A stretch of DNA of 64,000 nt from Oscillospiraceae bacterium (GTDB taxonomy: Bacteria; Bacillota; Clostridia; Oscillospirales; Acutalibacteraceae), in contig SVOT01000006.1 of NCBI GenBank assembly GCA_015066225.1, positions 35,287 through 99,286 on the forward strand, written 5' to 3'. The notes beneath the pieces are model-generated. The model worked only from the letters and a program-made list of their open reading frames with translations, ran no database searches and was not told where the DNA came from. The position numbers and the translations under genes are program-made. Positions 25,350 through 35,436 of the stretch are shown here, piece after piece (positions within the stretch are counted from its first letter, which is position 1; each line of letters starts with the position of its first letter).

Positions 25350-28300
25350 TTATTTGAAATATTTAACAGCTGCTTTGAACATCTGGATATCGTAGTTACC
25401 GGAAACGTTCTTATAAAGTCCGTCGCCGATACGCTCGCTGTGACCCATTTTACCGAAAACTCTGCCATCGGGTGAAGTAATACCCTCAATAGCAAACATA
25501 GAGTCGTTGGGGTTAAAGTGAACGTCAACTGTTGCGTTGCCCTCAAGGTCAACATACTGTGTTGCAATCTGTCCGTTTTCCGCAAGCTTTCTGATAAGCT
25601 CTTCACTTGCAAGGAAACGACCCTCGCCGTGAGAAATCGGAACATTGTAAATATCGCCAACCTCTGTAAGTGCAAGCCAGGGAGATTTGTTAGAAGCAAT
25701 TCTTGTTCTTACGATTCTTGACTGATGACGTGCAATTGTGTTGTATGTGAGAGTGGGGCAATTTTCATCGGTGTCAATAATTTTGCCGTAGGGCACAAGA
25801 CCGAGCTTTATGAGAGCCTGGAAGCCGTTACAGATACCGCACATAAGACCGTCACGGTTTTCAAGAAGGTCTGTAACGCCGTCTTTTACGTTTGCGTTAC
25901 GGAAGAATGCTGTGATGAATTTTGCAGAACCGTCGGGCTCGTCACCACCGGAGAAGCCGCCGGGGATAAATACCATCTGAGCATCCTTGAGCTTTCTTGA
26001 GAACTCCTCAACGCTTGCAGTGATATCTGCTGATGAGCGGTTCTTGATGACAATGATTTCGGGCTCTGCACCTGCATCACGAACAGCCTTTGCACTGTCA
26101 AATTCACAGTTTGTGCCGGGGAATGCGGGAATCAGAATTTTGGGCTTTGCAACCTTGATTGCGGGAGCCTTGCGCTCGGTTGCTGTGAATGAGAAATTCT
26201 CAACAGGTGTGTTTGTATCGGGAATATTACAGCTGTAAACGCTTTCGAGCTTATCCTCATAAATTCCGAGCACGTCTGTCAAATCAAGTGCTTCTGCACC
26301 GTATGCGAACACTGCCTTTTCTGTAACAGTACCGATGAATGTTGCATCTGCAATATCCTCAGTTGCTTCTACAAGGAATGTTGCATAGTTATATTTGAAC
26401 ATATCTGCAACAGTTACGGCAGAGTCAAATTCAAAGCCGAAGCCGTTACCGAATGCCATTTTCATAACAGCCTCTGCAATACCGCCCATACCGGGTGTAT
26501 AGCAGGAAACTGCCTTGCCCTGACGAAGAAGGTCGCAAACCCTGTCAAAGACTTTGAGAAGAGATGCTGTTTCGGGAAGTCCGTTTTCATCAAACTCGGG
26601 AGTAATAAGGTAAACCTTGTTACCTGCCTTTTTGAATTCGGGTGAAACAATATCTTTAACCTTTTCGGTTGTGACTGCAAAGGATACAAGTGTGGGGGGA
26701 ACATCGAGGTCTTCGAATGTACCACTCATTGAGTCTTTGCCGCCGATTGAGCCGATACCAAGGTTTTTCTGTGCCTTAAATGCACCGAGAAGAGCCGCAA
26801 GGGGCTTGCCCCAACGCTTGCTGTCCTTACCTACTCTTTCGAAGTATTCCTGGAATGTGAGGTAAACATCCTCAAACTTTGCACCTGTTGCAATCAGCTT
26901 ACAAACTGATTCAACAACTGCAAGATATGCACCGTGATAGGGGCTCTTTTCTGTGATGAAGGGGTTATAGCCCCAAGACATAAGAGAGCAATCGTCGGTG
27001 TGTTTTTTCTCAACGGAAATCTTCTGCACCATTGCCTGAATGGGAGTGAGCTGATTTTTACCGCCGAAGGGCATAAGAACCGTGCCGGCACCGATGGTTG
27101 AGTCAAAACGCTCTGAAAGGCCACGCTTTGAACAGATGTTAAGGTCATCTGCCATAGCCTTCATATTTTCTGTGAAGCTGCCACTGATTTTTTTATCGTA
27201 GCTTTCGGGCTTTGCTGTTGCAACGTCAACGTGCTTATCTGCACCGTTAGAATTAAGGAAATCACGGCTGATGTCGCAAATAACCTTGCCGTTCCAATGC
27301 ATAACAAGTCTTGCCTGTTCTGTTACCTTTGCAACGGGGCAAGCCTGGAGGTTTTCTGTTGCCGCAAGCTCGAGGAATCTTTCAACGTTTTCTTTTTCTA
27401 TAACAACAGCCATTCTTTCCTGTGATTCGGAAATAGCAAGCTCTGTACCATCAAGACCCTCGTACTTTTTGGGAACTGCGTTAAGGTCGATTTCAAGACC
27501 GTCTGCAAGCTCACCGATAGCAACTGAAACGCCGCCTGCACCAAAGTCATTGCAGCGTTTAATCATTCTTGTTGCTTCTTTATTTCTGAAAAGTCTCTGA
27601 AGCTTTCTTTCTTCGGGAGCGTTACCCTTCTGAACCTCTGCACCGCAGGTTTCAAGTGAATCTGCTGTGTGGGATTTTGAAGAGCCTGTTGCACCGCCGC
27701 AACCGTCACGGCCTGTGCTACCGCCGAGAAGAATAACTATATCGCCGGGGTCAGGACGCTCACGACGAACATTCTCCTGGGGAGCCGCCGCAACAACAGC
27801 ACCGATTTCCATACGCTTTGCAGCGTAGCCGGGGTGATAAATCTCGTCAACAATACCTGTTGCAAGACCAATCTGGTTACCGTATGAGGAATAACCTGCC
27901 GCCGCTGTTGTAACAATAGTTCTCTGGGGGAGCTTGCCCTTGATTGTTTCGCTGACGGGCTTCAAGGGGTCAGCCGCACCGGTAACACGCATTGCGCCGT
28001 AAACGTATGCACGGCCTGAAAGCGGGTCACGGATAGCACCGCCGATACAGGTTGCCGCACCGCCGAAGGGCTCGATTTCTGTGGGGTGGTTATGTGTTTC
28101 GTTTTTAAAGAGAAGAAGCCAGGGCTCGCTGACACCGTCAACATCAACGTTGATTTTAACTGTGCAAGCGTTGATTTCTTCAGACTCATCAAGCTTGTCA
28201 AGCTTGCCGTTTTCTTTAAGGTATTTAACCGCAACAGTTGCCAAATCCATAAGGCAGATGGGCTTTGTTCTGCCAAGCTCTTTTCTTGTTGCGATGTATT

Positions 28301-29039
28301 CGTCATAAGCACTCTGCAGAAGCTCATCCTCAAATGTTACGCTGTCAATAACAGTAAGGAACGTGGTATGACGGCAATGGTCAGACCAATATGTATCAAT
28401 CATTCTGATTTCTGTTATTGTGGGGTCACGGTCTTCTGATTTGAAATAATCCTGACAGAACGCAATATCGTCGGCATCCATAGCAAGGCCGAAATCCTTA
28501 ACAAACTGCTCAAGACCTGCTCTGTCAAGTTTAATAAAGCCGTCAAGAGTTTTAACCTCTGTGGGGATTTCATACTGCATAGCAAGTGTTTCGGGCTTTT
28601 CGAGAACAGCCTCACGTGATTCAACGGGGTTGATAACGTGTTTTTTGATTTCTGCAATATCCTCGGCGGAAAGGTTGCCGTAAAGAGCATAAACCTTTGC
28701 AGATTTTACTGTGGGGCGGTCGCCCTGTGAGATAATCTGGATACACTGTGCCGCAGAATCTGCACGCTGGTCAAACTGACCGGGTAAAAACTCAACAGCA
28801 AAAACAGTTGCACCGGCTAAATCAACGTCGCTTGTTGCAATATCAAGCTGGGGCTCTGAAAAAACCGTTGTGATTGCGTAGTTAAAAAGCTCTTCTGTGA
28901 TATTTTCTGCATCATAGCGGTTGATAACACGAACATCTTCAAGGTTTTTGATGCCTAAAAGTGTGCGGGCGTCACCCAAAAGAGCCTTTGCCTCGTGAGC
29001 AAGTTCTTTTTTCTTTTCTACATAAACTCTATATACCAT
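25350..29039 (-). CDS. purL: Phosphoribosylformylglycinamidine synthase (single-chain PurL)
   Basis: Converts FGAR, ATP and glutamine to FGAM. This is the long form (1229 residues) combining an N-terminal PurS-like region, two AIR-synthase-like halves (e.g. SDHCRHTTF, NDFGAGGVS) and a C-terminal class I glutaminase with nucleophile in GICNGFQ and HGEGRF. It is the last gene of the operon, 3 bp after purD, with GGAGG before the ATG. No separate purS or purQ is needed or seen. Confidence 0.97.
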   Translation of the reverse strand: MVYRVYVEKKKELAHEAKALLGDARTLLGIKNLEDVRVINRYDAENITEELFNYAITTVFSEPQLDIATSDVDLAGATVFAVEFLPGQFDQRADSAAQCIQIISQGDRPTVKSAKVYALYGNLSAEDIAEIKKHVINPVESREAVLEKPETLAMQYEIPTEVKTLDGFIKLDRAGLEQFVKDFGLAMDADDIAFCQDYFKSEDRDPTITEIRMIDTYWSDHCRHTTFLTVIDSVTFEDELLQSAYDEYIATRKELGRTKPICLMDLATVAVKYLKENGKLDKLDESEEINACTVKINVDVDGVSEPWLLLFKNETHNHPTEIEPFGGAATCIGGAIRDPLSGRAYVYGAMRVTGAADPLKPVSETIKGKLPQRTIVTTAAAGYSSYGNQIGLATGIVDEIYHPGYAAKRMEIGAVVAAAPQENVRRERPDPGDIVILLGGSTGRDGCGGATGSSKSHTADSLETCGAEVQKGNAPEERKLQRLFRNKEATRMIKRCNDFGAGGVSVAIGELADGLEIDLNAVPKKYEGLDGTELAISESQERMAVVIEKENVERFLELAATENLQACPVAKVTEQARLVMHWNGKVICDISRDFLNSNGADKHVDVATAKPESYDKKISGSFTENMKAMADDLNICSKRGLSERFDSTIGAGTVLMPFGGKNQLTPIQAMVQKISVEKKHTDDCSLMSWGYNPFITEKSPYHGAYLAVVESVCKLIATGAKFEDVYLTFQEYFERVGKDSKRWGKPLAALLGAFKAQKNLGIGSIGGKDSMSGTFEDLDVPPTLVSFAVTTEKVKDIVSPEFKKAGNKVYLITPEFDENGLPETASLLKVFDRVCDLLRQGKAVSCYTPGMGGIAEAVMKMAFGNGFGFEFDSAVTVADMFKYNYATFLVEATEDIADATFIGTVTEKAVFAYGAEALDLTDVLGIYEDKLESVYSCNIPDTNTPVENFSFTATERKAPAIKVAKPKILIPAFPGTNCEFDSAKAVRDAGAEPEIIVIKNRSSADITASVEEFSRKLKDAQMVFIPGGFSGGDEPDGSAKFITAFFRNANVKDGVTDLLENRDGLMCGICNGFQALIKLGLVPYGKIIDTDENCPTLTYNTIARHQSRIVRTRIASNKSPWLALTEVGDIYNVPISHGEGRFLASEELIRKLAENGQIATQYVDLEGNATVDVHFNPNDSMFAIEGITSPDGRVFGKMGHSERIGDGLYKNVSGNYDIQMFKAAVKYFK

Positions 29040-29042
29040 TTC

Positions 29043-30311
29043 TTAATCCTCCAAAACTGCGAGAGCTTTAGCGCCAATATCGTTGCGATAAAAAGCATTA
29101 TCAAAGCTGATTTGTTTCACAAGCTCATAAGATGATTTAACAGCATCCTTGAGATTATCTTCAACAGCGGTAACGCCAAGAACTCGTCCGCCGTTTGTGA
29201 GAAGCCTGCCCTCTTTAAGGGAGGCGCCCGCTACGTAAACGTTGCCCTCAATCTCTTCGGGTATGTTCATTTCAAAGCCTTTTTCATAGCTTACGGGGTA
29301 GCCCTTGGATGCCATAATTACACAGCAAGCACTTTTATCGCTGAATTTAACTTCTGTTTCTGAAAGTGTGCCGTTTGTTGTTGCTTTCATAATAGTGAGC
29401 AAATCACTTTCAAGAAGAGGAAGAACAACCTGTGTTTCAGGGTCACCAAAACGGCAGTTATATTCAATAACCTTGGGGCCGTTAGGTGTGAGCATAAGCC
29501 CGAAATACAGACAACCCTTAAAGGTTCTGCCCTCTTTATTCATTGCATCAATAGTGGGGAGAAAGATTTTCTCCATACACTCTTCTGCAACCGCCCTTGT
29601 GTAGTAGGGATTTGGGGCAATCGTACCCATACCGCCTGTGTTAAGACCTGTGTCATTATCCCCTGCTCTCTTGTGGTCCATTGATGAAATCATGGGAACA
29701 ACTGTTTTACCGTCTGTAAACGAAAGAACAGAAACCTCGGGGCCTGTAAGAAATTCTTCAATAACGATATTGTCGCCGCTTGTGCCGAACATTTTATCCT
29801 GCATCATTGAAACAACTGCACTCTTTGCTTCTTCTCTTGTGTTTGCAATAATAACACCTTTGCCGAGAGCAAGTCCGTCAGCCTTTATAACTGTGGGGAT
29901 GGGAGCTGTTTCGAGGTATTCGAGAGCTTTTTCCATATCGTTGAAAACTTCATAAGCCGCTGTGGGAATTCCGTATTTTTTCATAAGGTTTTTTGAGAAA
30001 ACCTTGCTACCCTCAATAATTGCGGCGTTGCCTTTGGGCCCGAAGCATGGAATGCCCTTTTCTTCAAGGGCGTCAACACAGCCGAGAACTAACGGGTCAT
30101 CGGGAGCAACAACAGCATAATCAATGTTGTTTGCAACTGCAAATTCAACTATTTTCTCAATATCTTTAGCACCGATATCAACAAGAGTTGCATCCTTTGC
30201 CATACCGCCGTTACCGGGAACAGCAAAAATCTCTGTAACCTCTTTGTTTTCTTTTATTTTCTTGATGATGGCGTGTTCACGTCCGCCACCACCGACAACC
30301 ATTATTTTCAT
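29043..30311 (-). CDS. purD: Phosphoribosylamine-glycine ligase
   Basis: ATP-grasp enzyme making GAR. N-terminal VVGGGGREHAI at residues 5-15, ATP-grasp signatures VIKADGLALGKGV and YNCRFGDPETQ; 422 residues, normal. It is 11 bp after the AICAR formyltransferase gene and just before purL. Confidence 0.97.
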   Translation of the reverse strand: MKIMVVGGGGREHAIIKKIKENKEVTEIFAVPGNGGMAKDATLVDIGAKDIEKIVEFAVANNIDYAVVAPDDPLVLGCVDALEEKGIPCFGPKGNAAIIEGSKVFSKNLMKKYGIPTAAYEVFNDMEKALEYLETAPIPTVIKADGLALGKGVIIANTREEAKSAVVSMMQDKMFGTSGDNIVIEEFLTGPEVSVLSFTDGKTVVPMISSMDHKRAGDNDTGLNTGGMGTIAPNPYYTRAVAEECMEKIFLPTIDAMNKEGRTFKGCLYFGLMLTPNGPKVIEYNCRFGDPETQVVLPLLESDLLTIMKATTNGTLSETEVKFSDKSACCVIMASKGYPVSYEKGFEMNIPEEIEGNVYVAGASLKEGRLLTNGGRVLGVTAVEDNLKDAVKSSYELVKQISFDNAFYRNDIGAKALAVLED

Positions 30312-30322
30312 CTTTATACCTC

Positions 30323-31507
30323 TTAGTGATGGAACAATCTCATACCTGTAAAGGACATAGTGATTCCGTATTTGTTACAGCAATCAATAACAACGTCATC
30401 ACGGATTGAACCGCCGGGCTCAGCAATATATTTTACGCCACTCTTCTTTGCACGTTCAATGTTGTCGCTGAAGGGGAAGAATGCGTCTGAGCCGAGAGCA
30501 ACACCGTCGATGGTTGCAAAATATGCTTTAACGTCTTCATCTGTAAGGGGTTCGGGCTGAGATGTGAAATATTTCTGCCAATTACCGTCTGCACAAACAT
30601 CTTCCTCGTTTTTGTTGATGTAGCCGTCAATAACATTATCTCTGTCGGGTCTGCCGAGAGTGTCCTTAAAGGGCAGGTTAAGTACCTTTTCGTGCTGGCG
30701 AAGGAACCATGTATCTGCCTTTGTGCCTGCAAGACGAGTGCAATGGATTCTTGACTGCTGACCCGCACCAACACCAATTGCCTGGCCGTCAACAGCATAG
30801 CAAACTGAGTTTGACTGAGTATATTTAAGTGTGATAAGCGCAATTATAAGGTCACGCACTGCGCTTTCGGGCATATCTTTATTTTCTGTAACGATATTTT
30901 TAAGAAGGTCGGCATTGATTTCGAAATTGTTTCTGCCCTGTTCAAAGGTAATGCCGTAAACCTGCTTGTGTTCAATGGGAGCGGGAACGTAATCGGGGTC
31001 AATTTTAACGATATTGTAGTTACCCTTTCTCTTTGATTTGAGGATTTCAAGTGCTTCGGGCTCATAACCGGGAGCGATAATGCCGTCGGAAACCTCACGC
31101 TGAATAAGCTTTGCTGTTGTAACGTCGCAAACGTCTGAAAGGGCAACCCAGTCGCCGAATGAGCACATTCTGTCTGTACCTCTTGCTCTTGCGTATGCAC
31201 AAGCGAGAGGAGATTCGTCAAGACCTTCAATGTCATCAACAAAGCAAGCCTTTTTGAGCTTGTCTGAAAGGGGCACGCCAACAGCCGCAGATGTGGGGCT
31301 GACGTGTTTAAAGGAGGTTACCGCAGGAAGACCGAGTGCTTCTTTGAGCTCCTTAACAAGCTGCCAGGAGTTGAAGGCATCAAGGAAGTTGATGAAACCG
31401 GGGCGGCCGCAGAGGATTTCTATGGGAAGCTCGCTGCCGTCTGCCATAAAGATTTTTGCAGGCTTCTGGTTGGGATTACAACCGTATTTCAATTCAAATT
31501 CTTTCAT
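30323..31507 (-). CDS. Stand-alone AICAR formyltransferase
   Basis: Transfers a formyl group from 10-formyl-THF to AICAR to give FAICAR. The 394 residues correspond only to the C-terminal half of bifunctional PurH; the catalytic lysine-histidine motif is visible in TSFKHVSPTSAA, and GAGQQSRIHCTRLAG and AEPGGSIRDD follow. The N-terminal IMP cyclohydrolase (MGS-like) half is absent and its job is taken by the PurO-type gene next door. AAGGAG precedes the ATG. Substrate AICAR is the parent of ZTP, the ligand of this operon's riboswitch. Confidence 0.94.
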   Translation of the reverse strand: MKEFELKYGCNPNQKPAKIFMADGSELPIEILCGRPGFINFLDAFNSWQLVKELKEALGLPAVTSFKHVSPTSAAVGVPLSDKLKKACFVDDIEGLDESPLACAYARARGTDRMCSFGDWVALSDVCDVTTAKLIQREVSDGIIAPGYEPEALEILKSKRKGNYNIVKIDPDYVPAPIEHKQVYGITFEQGRNNFEINADLLKNIVTENKDMPESAVRDLIIALITLKYTQSNSVCYAVDGQAIGVGAGQQSRIHCTRLAGTKADTWFLRQHEKVLNLPFKDTLGRPDRDNVIDGYINKNEEDVCADGNWQKYFTSQPEPLTDEDVKAYFATIDGVALGSDAFFPFSDNIERAKKSGVKYIAEPGGSIRDDVVIDCCNKYGITMSFTGMRLFHH

Positions 31508-31520
31508 TACAATAATCTCC

Positions 31521-32237
31521 TTATTTATTTTTGTTAACTATACGTGATTCGTATTTACCTGTTGCAAGGTCAATATATCTTACGAAAAGAGAAACCTTGT
31601 TGTCTTCATTAAGATTTTTCCAGAGGATATCTGTCAGAGTATCAATGTCAACATCGGGAAGCTCCAATGTTTTTGGCTCACCCTCAAAGCTGGGAAGTGG
31701 GTTGCCGTCGCATTTATATGTATGAATGAATTTTGCTTTTCCGGGAAGCGGATTCTGATAAGCAAATGTAAATCTCTGGCAAGAGGAGCCGTCACCGTCA
31801 GCAGATTTGAGGATAGACATTGCATAATTCATATCGCCGTTTTCAAGACGGATGATGCCTGAAATACGAGGTGTGTAGTTGGGAGCATCATCTTCAAATT
31901 CACGTGTGCGAAGAGCCTGCTCAAAGGTCATCTGTTTATCCATCAATTCGTAGATTGTGTCTGTCTGGTCACCGTTTGTAACGATGGTCTTGTTGCCGAG
32001 AACTCTTACGGGAGCATAGATAATAAGGTGGGGGTCAACCATTTTTGACTCATCAAAAGCCTGTGTTCTGATGCCCGCGCCATCTTCAACGAAAACTCTG
32101 TTTCTGCTGTTTTCGCTTCTGCCCATAATGAAATAGGCGGTAACAGCTTTTTTTGAATCGGCACTTTTACCGATTATGATACCCCTGCCGTGATAAGCAA
32201 GAGAATTAAGCTCATTTTCAAGATTTCTGATTTCCAT
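31521..32237 (-). CDS. purO: IMP cyclohydrolase, PurO type
   Basis: Closes the ring of FAICAR to IMP. The 238-residue protein belongs to the IMP cyclohydrolase family first defined in archaea (PurO), unrelated to the N-terminal half of PurH; AYHGRGIIIG and RSENSRNRVF near the N terminus and NYTPRISGI are typical. Placed directly before the stand-alone formyltransferase, it completes the last two steps as separate polypeptides. Confidence 0.9.
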   Translation of the reverse strand: MEIRNLENELNSLAYHGRGIIIGKSADSKKAVTAYFIMGRSENSRNRVFVEDGAGIRTQAFDESKMVDPHLIIYAPVRVLGNKTIVTNGDQTDTIYELMDKQMTFEQALRTREFEDDAPNYTPRISGIIRLENGDMNYAMSILKSADGDGSSCQRFTFAYQNPLPGKAKFIHTYKCDGNPLPSFEGEPKTLELPDVDIDTLTDILWKNLNEDNKVSLFVRYIDLATGKYESRIVNKNK

Positions 32238-32294
32238 TATTATCTATCCTTTCAATATAATCCTTATCTTTTAACAATGTAAAAGTATTGCAAT

Positions 32295-32921
32295 TTACTT
32301 TATAACAGTCTTATTACCAACAACCTCAACCTTGCCGTCACAGAAAAGCTGAACTGCCTTGGGAAGAATTTTCCATTCTGCCTGCTCCATAATTCTTTTC
32401 TGAAGAGTTTCGGGTGTATCACCCTCCTGAACCTCGACAGCCTTTTGAAGAATTATGGGACCTGCATCACATTCTGCCGTAACAAAATGAACTGTTGCAC
32501 CCGACACTTTAACACCTTTTTCAAGAGCACATTCGTGAACGTGCAGGCCATAGAAGCCCTTACCGCAGAATGCGGGAATAAGTGCGGGGTGAACGTTAAT
32601 CATTTTGTTTTTAAATGTATCGCAGACATTTTCATCAAGAATCGTCATAAATCCTGCATACACTATAAGGTCTGCCTCTTCTTCAAGAAGCGCATCTCTC
32701 ATAGCAATGCTGTACGAAGCAATGTCCTGATAATCTTTTCTTATGAGTGTTCTTGTTTTGATGCCGTTGTTTTCTGCACGTGTAAGAGCATAGGCATCCG
32801 CCTTTGAAGCAATAACGCAGGTGATTTTACCTTCGCCAAGCTCCCCTCTTTTCTCTGCATCGATAAGAGCCTGCAGATTCGTTCCGCCGCCTGAAACAAG
32901 AACTACGATTTTTTTGCTCAT
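32295..32921 (-). CDS. purN: Phosphoribosylglycinamide formyltransferase
   Basis: 10-formyl-THF-dependent GAR transformylase. VLVSGGGTNLQALI at the N terminus, the catalytic NVHPALIPAF and HFVTAECDAGPII are present; 208 residues. Its start overlaps the purM stop (TAATG). A 57-bp gap precedes purO. Confidence 0.96.
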   Translation of the reverse strand: MSKKIVVLVSGGGTNLQALIDAEKRGELGEGKITCVIASKADAYALTRAENNGIKTRTLIRKDYQDIASYSIAMRDALLEEEADLIVYAGFMTILDENVCDTFKNKMINVHPALIPAFCGKGFYGLHVHECALEKGVKVSGATVHFVTAECDAGPIILQKAVEVQEGDTPETLQKRIMEQAEWKILPKAVQLFCDGKVEVVGNKTVIK

Positions 32922-33967
32922 TATAAAAGCACCTTCTCGTCGCCTTCAATAATTTCGCCGATTACGTAAGCATCAATTCCATTCTCTTTGAGAACTGAAA
33001 GTGAAAGCTCAACCTCGTCAGCGGGAACTACGATGCTCATACCGACACCCATATTGTATGTATTAAACATATCACGCTCGGGAATGTTGCCCCACTTTGC
33101 AATTACGTCGAAAATTGGAAGCACCTTAACGGCTGACTTATCAATTTTTGCGCACAAGCCGTCGGGAATGCTTCTGGGAATATTTTCATAGAAGCCGCCG
33201 CCTGTGATGTGTGAAATGCCTTTTACATTAACCTTCTCAATAAGAGCAAGAACGGGCTTAACATAAATCTTTGTAGGAACGAGCAAAGCCTCGGCAATGC
33301 TCTTGCCACCCAACTCTTCACGCTCAACGTAAAGCTCAGGGTTGTTATTATCAATATCAAAAACCTTACGACAAAGGCTGAAGCCGTTGGAATGGATACC
33401 TGTTGAGGGAAGAGCGATAACAACGTCGCCCGCAGCCATTTTGCTGTTGTCAATCATTTTAGGTTTATCAACTATACCAACTGCAAAGCCTGCAAGGTCG
33501 TAATCCTCAACGGGCATAAGACCGGGATGCTCAGCAGTTTCGCCACCTGTAAGTGCACAGCCCGATTGAACACAGCCCTCTGCAACACCGCTGACAATTT
33601 CAGCAATTTTTTCGGGAACGTTTTTACCGCAAGCGATATAGTCAAGGAAGTATAAGGGCTTTGCGCCGACACAAACAATATCGTTTACGCACATAGCAAC
33701 CGCATCAATACCGATTGTATCGTGCTTATCCATAAGAATAGCTAATTTTACTTTTGTACCGCAACCGTCAGTGCCCGAAACAAGGACGGGATGCTCCATT
33801 CCCTTAGCAAAGCCGAGGTCAAAGCAACCGCCGAAGCCGCCAACATCATCCATTGAGCCCTCGTTACGTGTTCTGGCGATGTGCTTTTTCATAAGCTCAA
33901 CCGCTTTGTAACCCGCTGTAATATCAACACCTGCTGCTGCATAGCTTTCTGATCTTGAATTATTCAT
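32921..33967 (-). CDS. purM: Phosphoribosylformylglycinamidine cyclo-ligase
   Basis: AIR synthetase, closing the imidazole ring. Glycine-rich [12 protein letters not shown] at the start, [12 protein letters not shown] and [11 protein letters not shown] inside, 348 residues. AAGGAG lies before the ATG. Located between the purF-like gene and purN. Confidence 0.97.
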   Translation of the reverse strand: MNNSRSESYAAAGVDITAGYKAVELMKKHIARTRNEGSMDDVGGFGGCFDLGFAKGMEHPVLVSGTDGCGTKVKLAILMDKHDTIGIDAVAMCVNDIVCVGAKPLYFLDYIACGKNVPEKIAEIVSGVAEGCVQSGCALTGGETAEHPGLMPVEDYDLAGFAVGIVDKPKMIDNSKMAAGDVVIALPSTGIHSNGFSLCRKVFDIDNNNPELYVEREELGGKSIAEALLVPTKIYVKPVLALIEKVNVKGISHITGGGFYENIPRSIPDGLCAKIDKSAVKVLPIFDVIAKWGNIPERDMFNTYNMGVGMSIVVPADEVELSLSVLKENGIDAYVIGEIIEGDEKVLL

Positions 33968-33997
33968 ATCTATTCTCCTTAATTTTTAACAATATTT

Positions 33998-35422
33998 TTA
34001 GCCTTTACCGTTCCAACAATATGTGCAAAGATCCTCTTCAGGAAGACCGATTGCTTTAACTATACCTTCAAGTGACTGGAATTCAAGAGATGCAAAGTGA
34101 AGCTTTTCGCAAATTGCTTTTCTCATTTTTGCACCACGCTCTGTTGAAGCGTCGCTGTATTCGTCAAGGTGCTTGAAGCCTTCCTCACCCTCAAGCTCCA
34201 TAATAGTGCTGCGGGAGATAAGGTCCATATCACTTGTGCCTCTTGAGAAGTTAAGGAATTTACAACCATACATAATGGGCGGGCAAGCCGAACGCATATG
34301 AACTTCCTTTGCGCCGTTTTCATAGAGAAATTCAACAGTTTCACGAAGCTGTGTTCCTCTTACGATACTGTCATCAACAAAAAGAAGCTTTTTGTCTTTG
34401 ATGAGCTCGTGAATGGGAATCTGCTTCATTTTGGCTACCCTGTTACGCTCTCTCTGATTTGAGGGCATAAAGCTACGGGGCCAGGTGGGTGTATATTTAA
34501 TGAAGGGGCGGGCAAAAGGAACGCCGCTTTCATTTGCATAACCGATTGCGTGAGGTGTTCCGGAATCGGGGACACCGCTGACATAGTCAATATCCTGTGC
34601 TTCACCTAACATTTTGTCGGTCTGTGCCATAATCTTTCCGTTTTCATAACGCATTGCCTCAACGTTTCTGCCCTCATAGCAGGATGTTGGATAGCCGTAA
34701 TAGGACCAAAGGAAAGCACAGATTTTCTTTTTGTTTCTTGCCGGTGAAAGAACCTCTACCTTGTCGGCTGAAATTTCAACAATCTCACCGGGACCAAGCT
34801 CTTTGTAATCCTCAAAGCCCAGCTTTTTATATGCGAAATCCTCAAAAGAAACACAGAAGCCGTCCTCACGCTTGCCGATAAGAACGGGGATTCTGCCCAC
34901 CTTATCTCTTGCGGCGATAAGGTGACCGTCGTCTTTAAGAATAAGGATTGAAGACGTACCGTCTATCATATCCTGCGCAAAGCGGATACCCTCTGCAAAG
35001 CTTGATTTTTGGTCTATCATTGCTGCAACAAGCTCCGAGGAGTTGATGCCCTCGCTGGTCATAGCACCGAAGTGACCGCCGCTGAACGCGAGATATTGGT
35101 CAACAAGTGCTTCACTGTTATTTATTATACCGATAGTGCTGATCGCATAAAGCCCGTGATTTGAACGCATAAGAAGGGGTTGCGCATCCGTGTCACTTAT
35201 ACAGCCTATCGAAGAATTACCGCTCATCTGATCGAGAATATTCTCAAACTTTGTTCTGAAAGGTGAATTTTCTATTTTATGAATTTTTCTCTGAATTCCT
35301 TTTTCGGGGTTATATGCCGCCATACCGGCACGGCGAGTTCCCAAGTGTGAGTGATAGTCAACACCGAAAAAAGTATCCAGCACAGCATCGTTCTTAGATA
35401 CTACACCAAAAAAGCCGCCCAT
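33998..35422 (-). CDS. Amidophosphoribosyltransferase-like protein lacking the glutaminase cysteine
   Basis: PurF homologue. The phosphoribosyltransferase half keeps the PRPP loop LLFVDDSIVRGTQ, and the family's PSNQRERNR-like segment is present. The N terminus reads MGGFFGVV where active PurF begins MCG with cysteine as nucleophile; the codon is GGC. The glutamine-site motif NGN is also altered (IGIINN). It may use free ammonia, be regulatory, or work with another glutaminase. A Cys-less class starting MGGFFG exists in Clostridia and Bacteroidetes, so this is not a local mutation. It lies second in the operon, and no other purF is in the window. Confidence 0.88.
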   Translation of the reverse strand: MGGFFGVVSKNDAVLDTFFGVDYHSHLGTRRAGMAAYNPEKGIQRKIHKIENSPFRTKFENILDQMSGNSSIGCISDTDAQPLLMRSNHGLYAISTIGIINNSEALVDQYLAFSGGHFGAMTSEGINSSELVAAMIDQKSSFAEGIRFAQDMIDGTSSILILKDDGHLIAARDKVGRIPVLIGKREDGFCVSFEDFAYKKLGFEDYKELGPGEIVEISADKVEVLSPARNKKKICAFLWSYYGYPTSCYEGRNVEAMRYENGKIMAQTDKMLGEAQDIDYVSGVPDSGTPHAIGYANESGVPFARPFIKYTPTWPRSFMPSNQRERNRVAKMKQIPIHELIKDKKLLFVDDSIVRGTQLRETVEFLYENGAKEVHMRSACPPIMYGCKFLNFSRGTSDMDLISRSTIMELEGEEGFKHLDEYSDASTERGAKMRKAICEKLHFASLEFQSLEGIVKAIGLPEEDLCTYCWNGKG

Positions 35423-35436
35423 ATTACACCTCTGTA

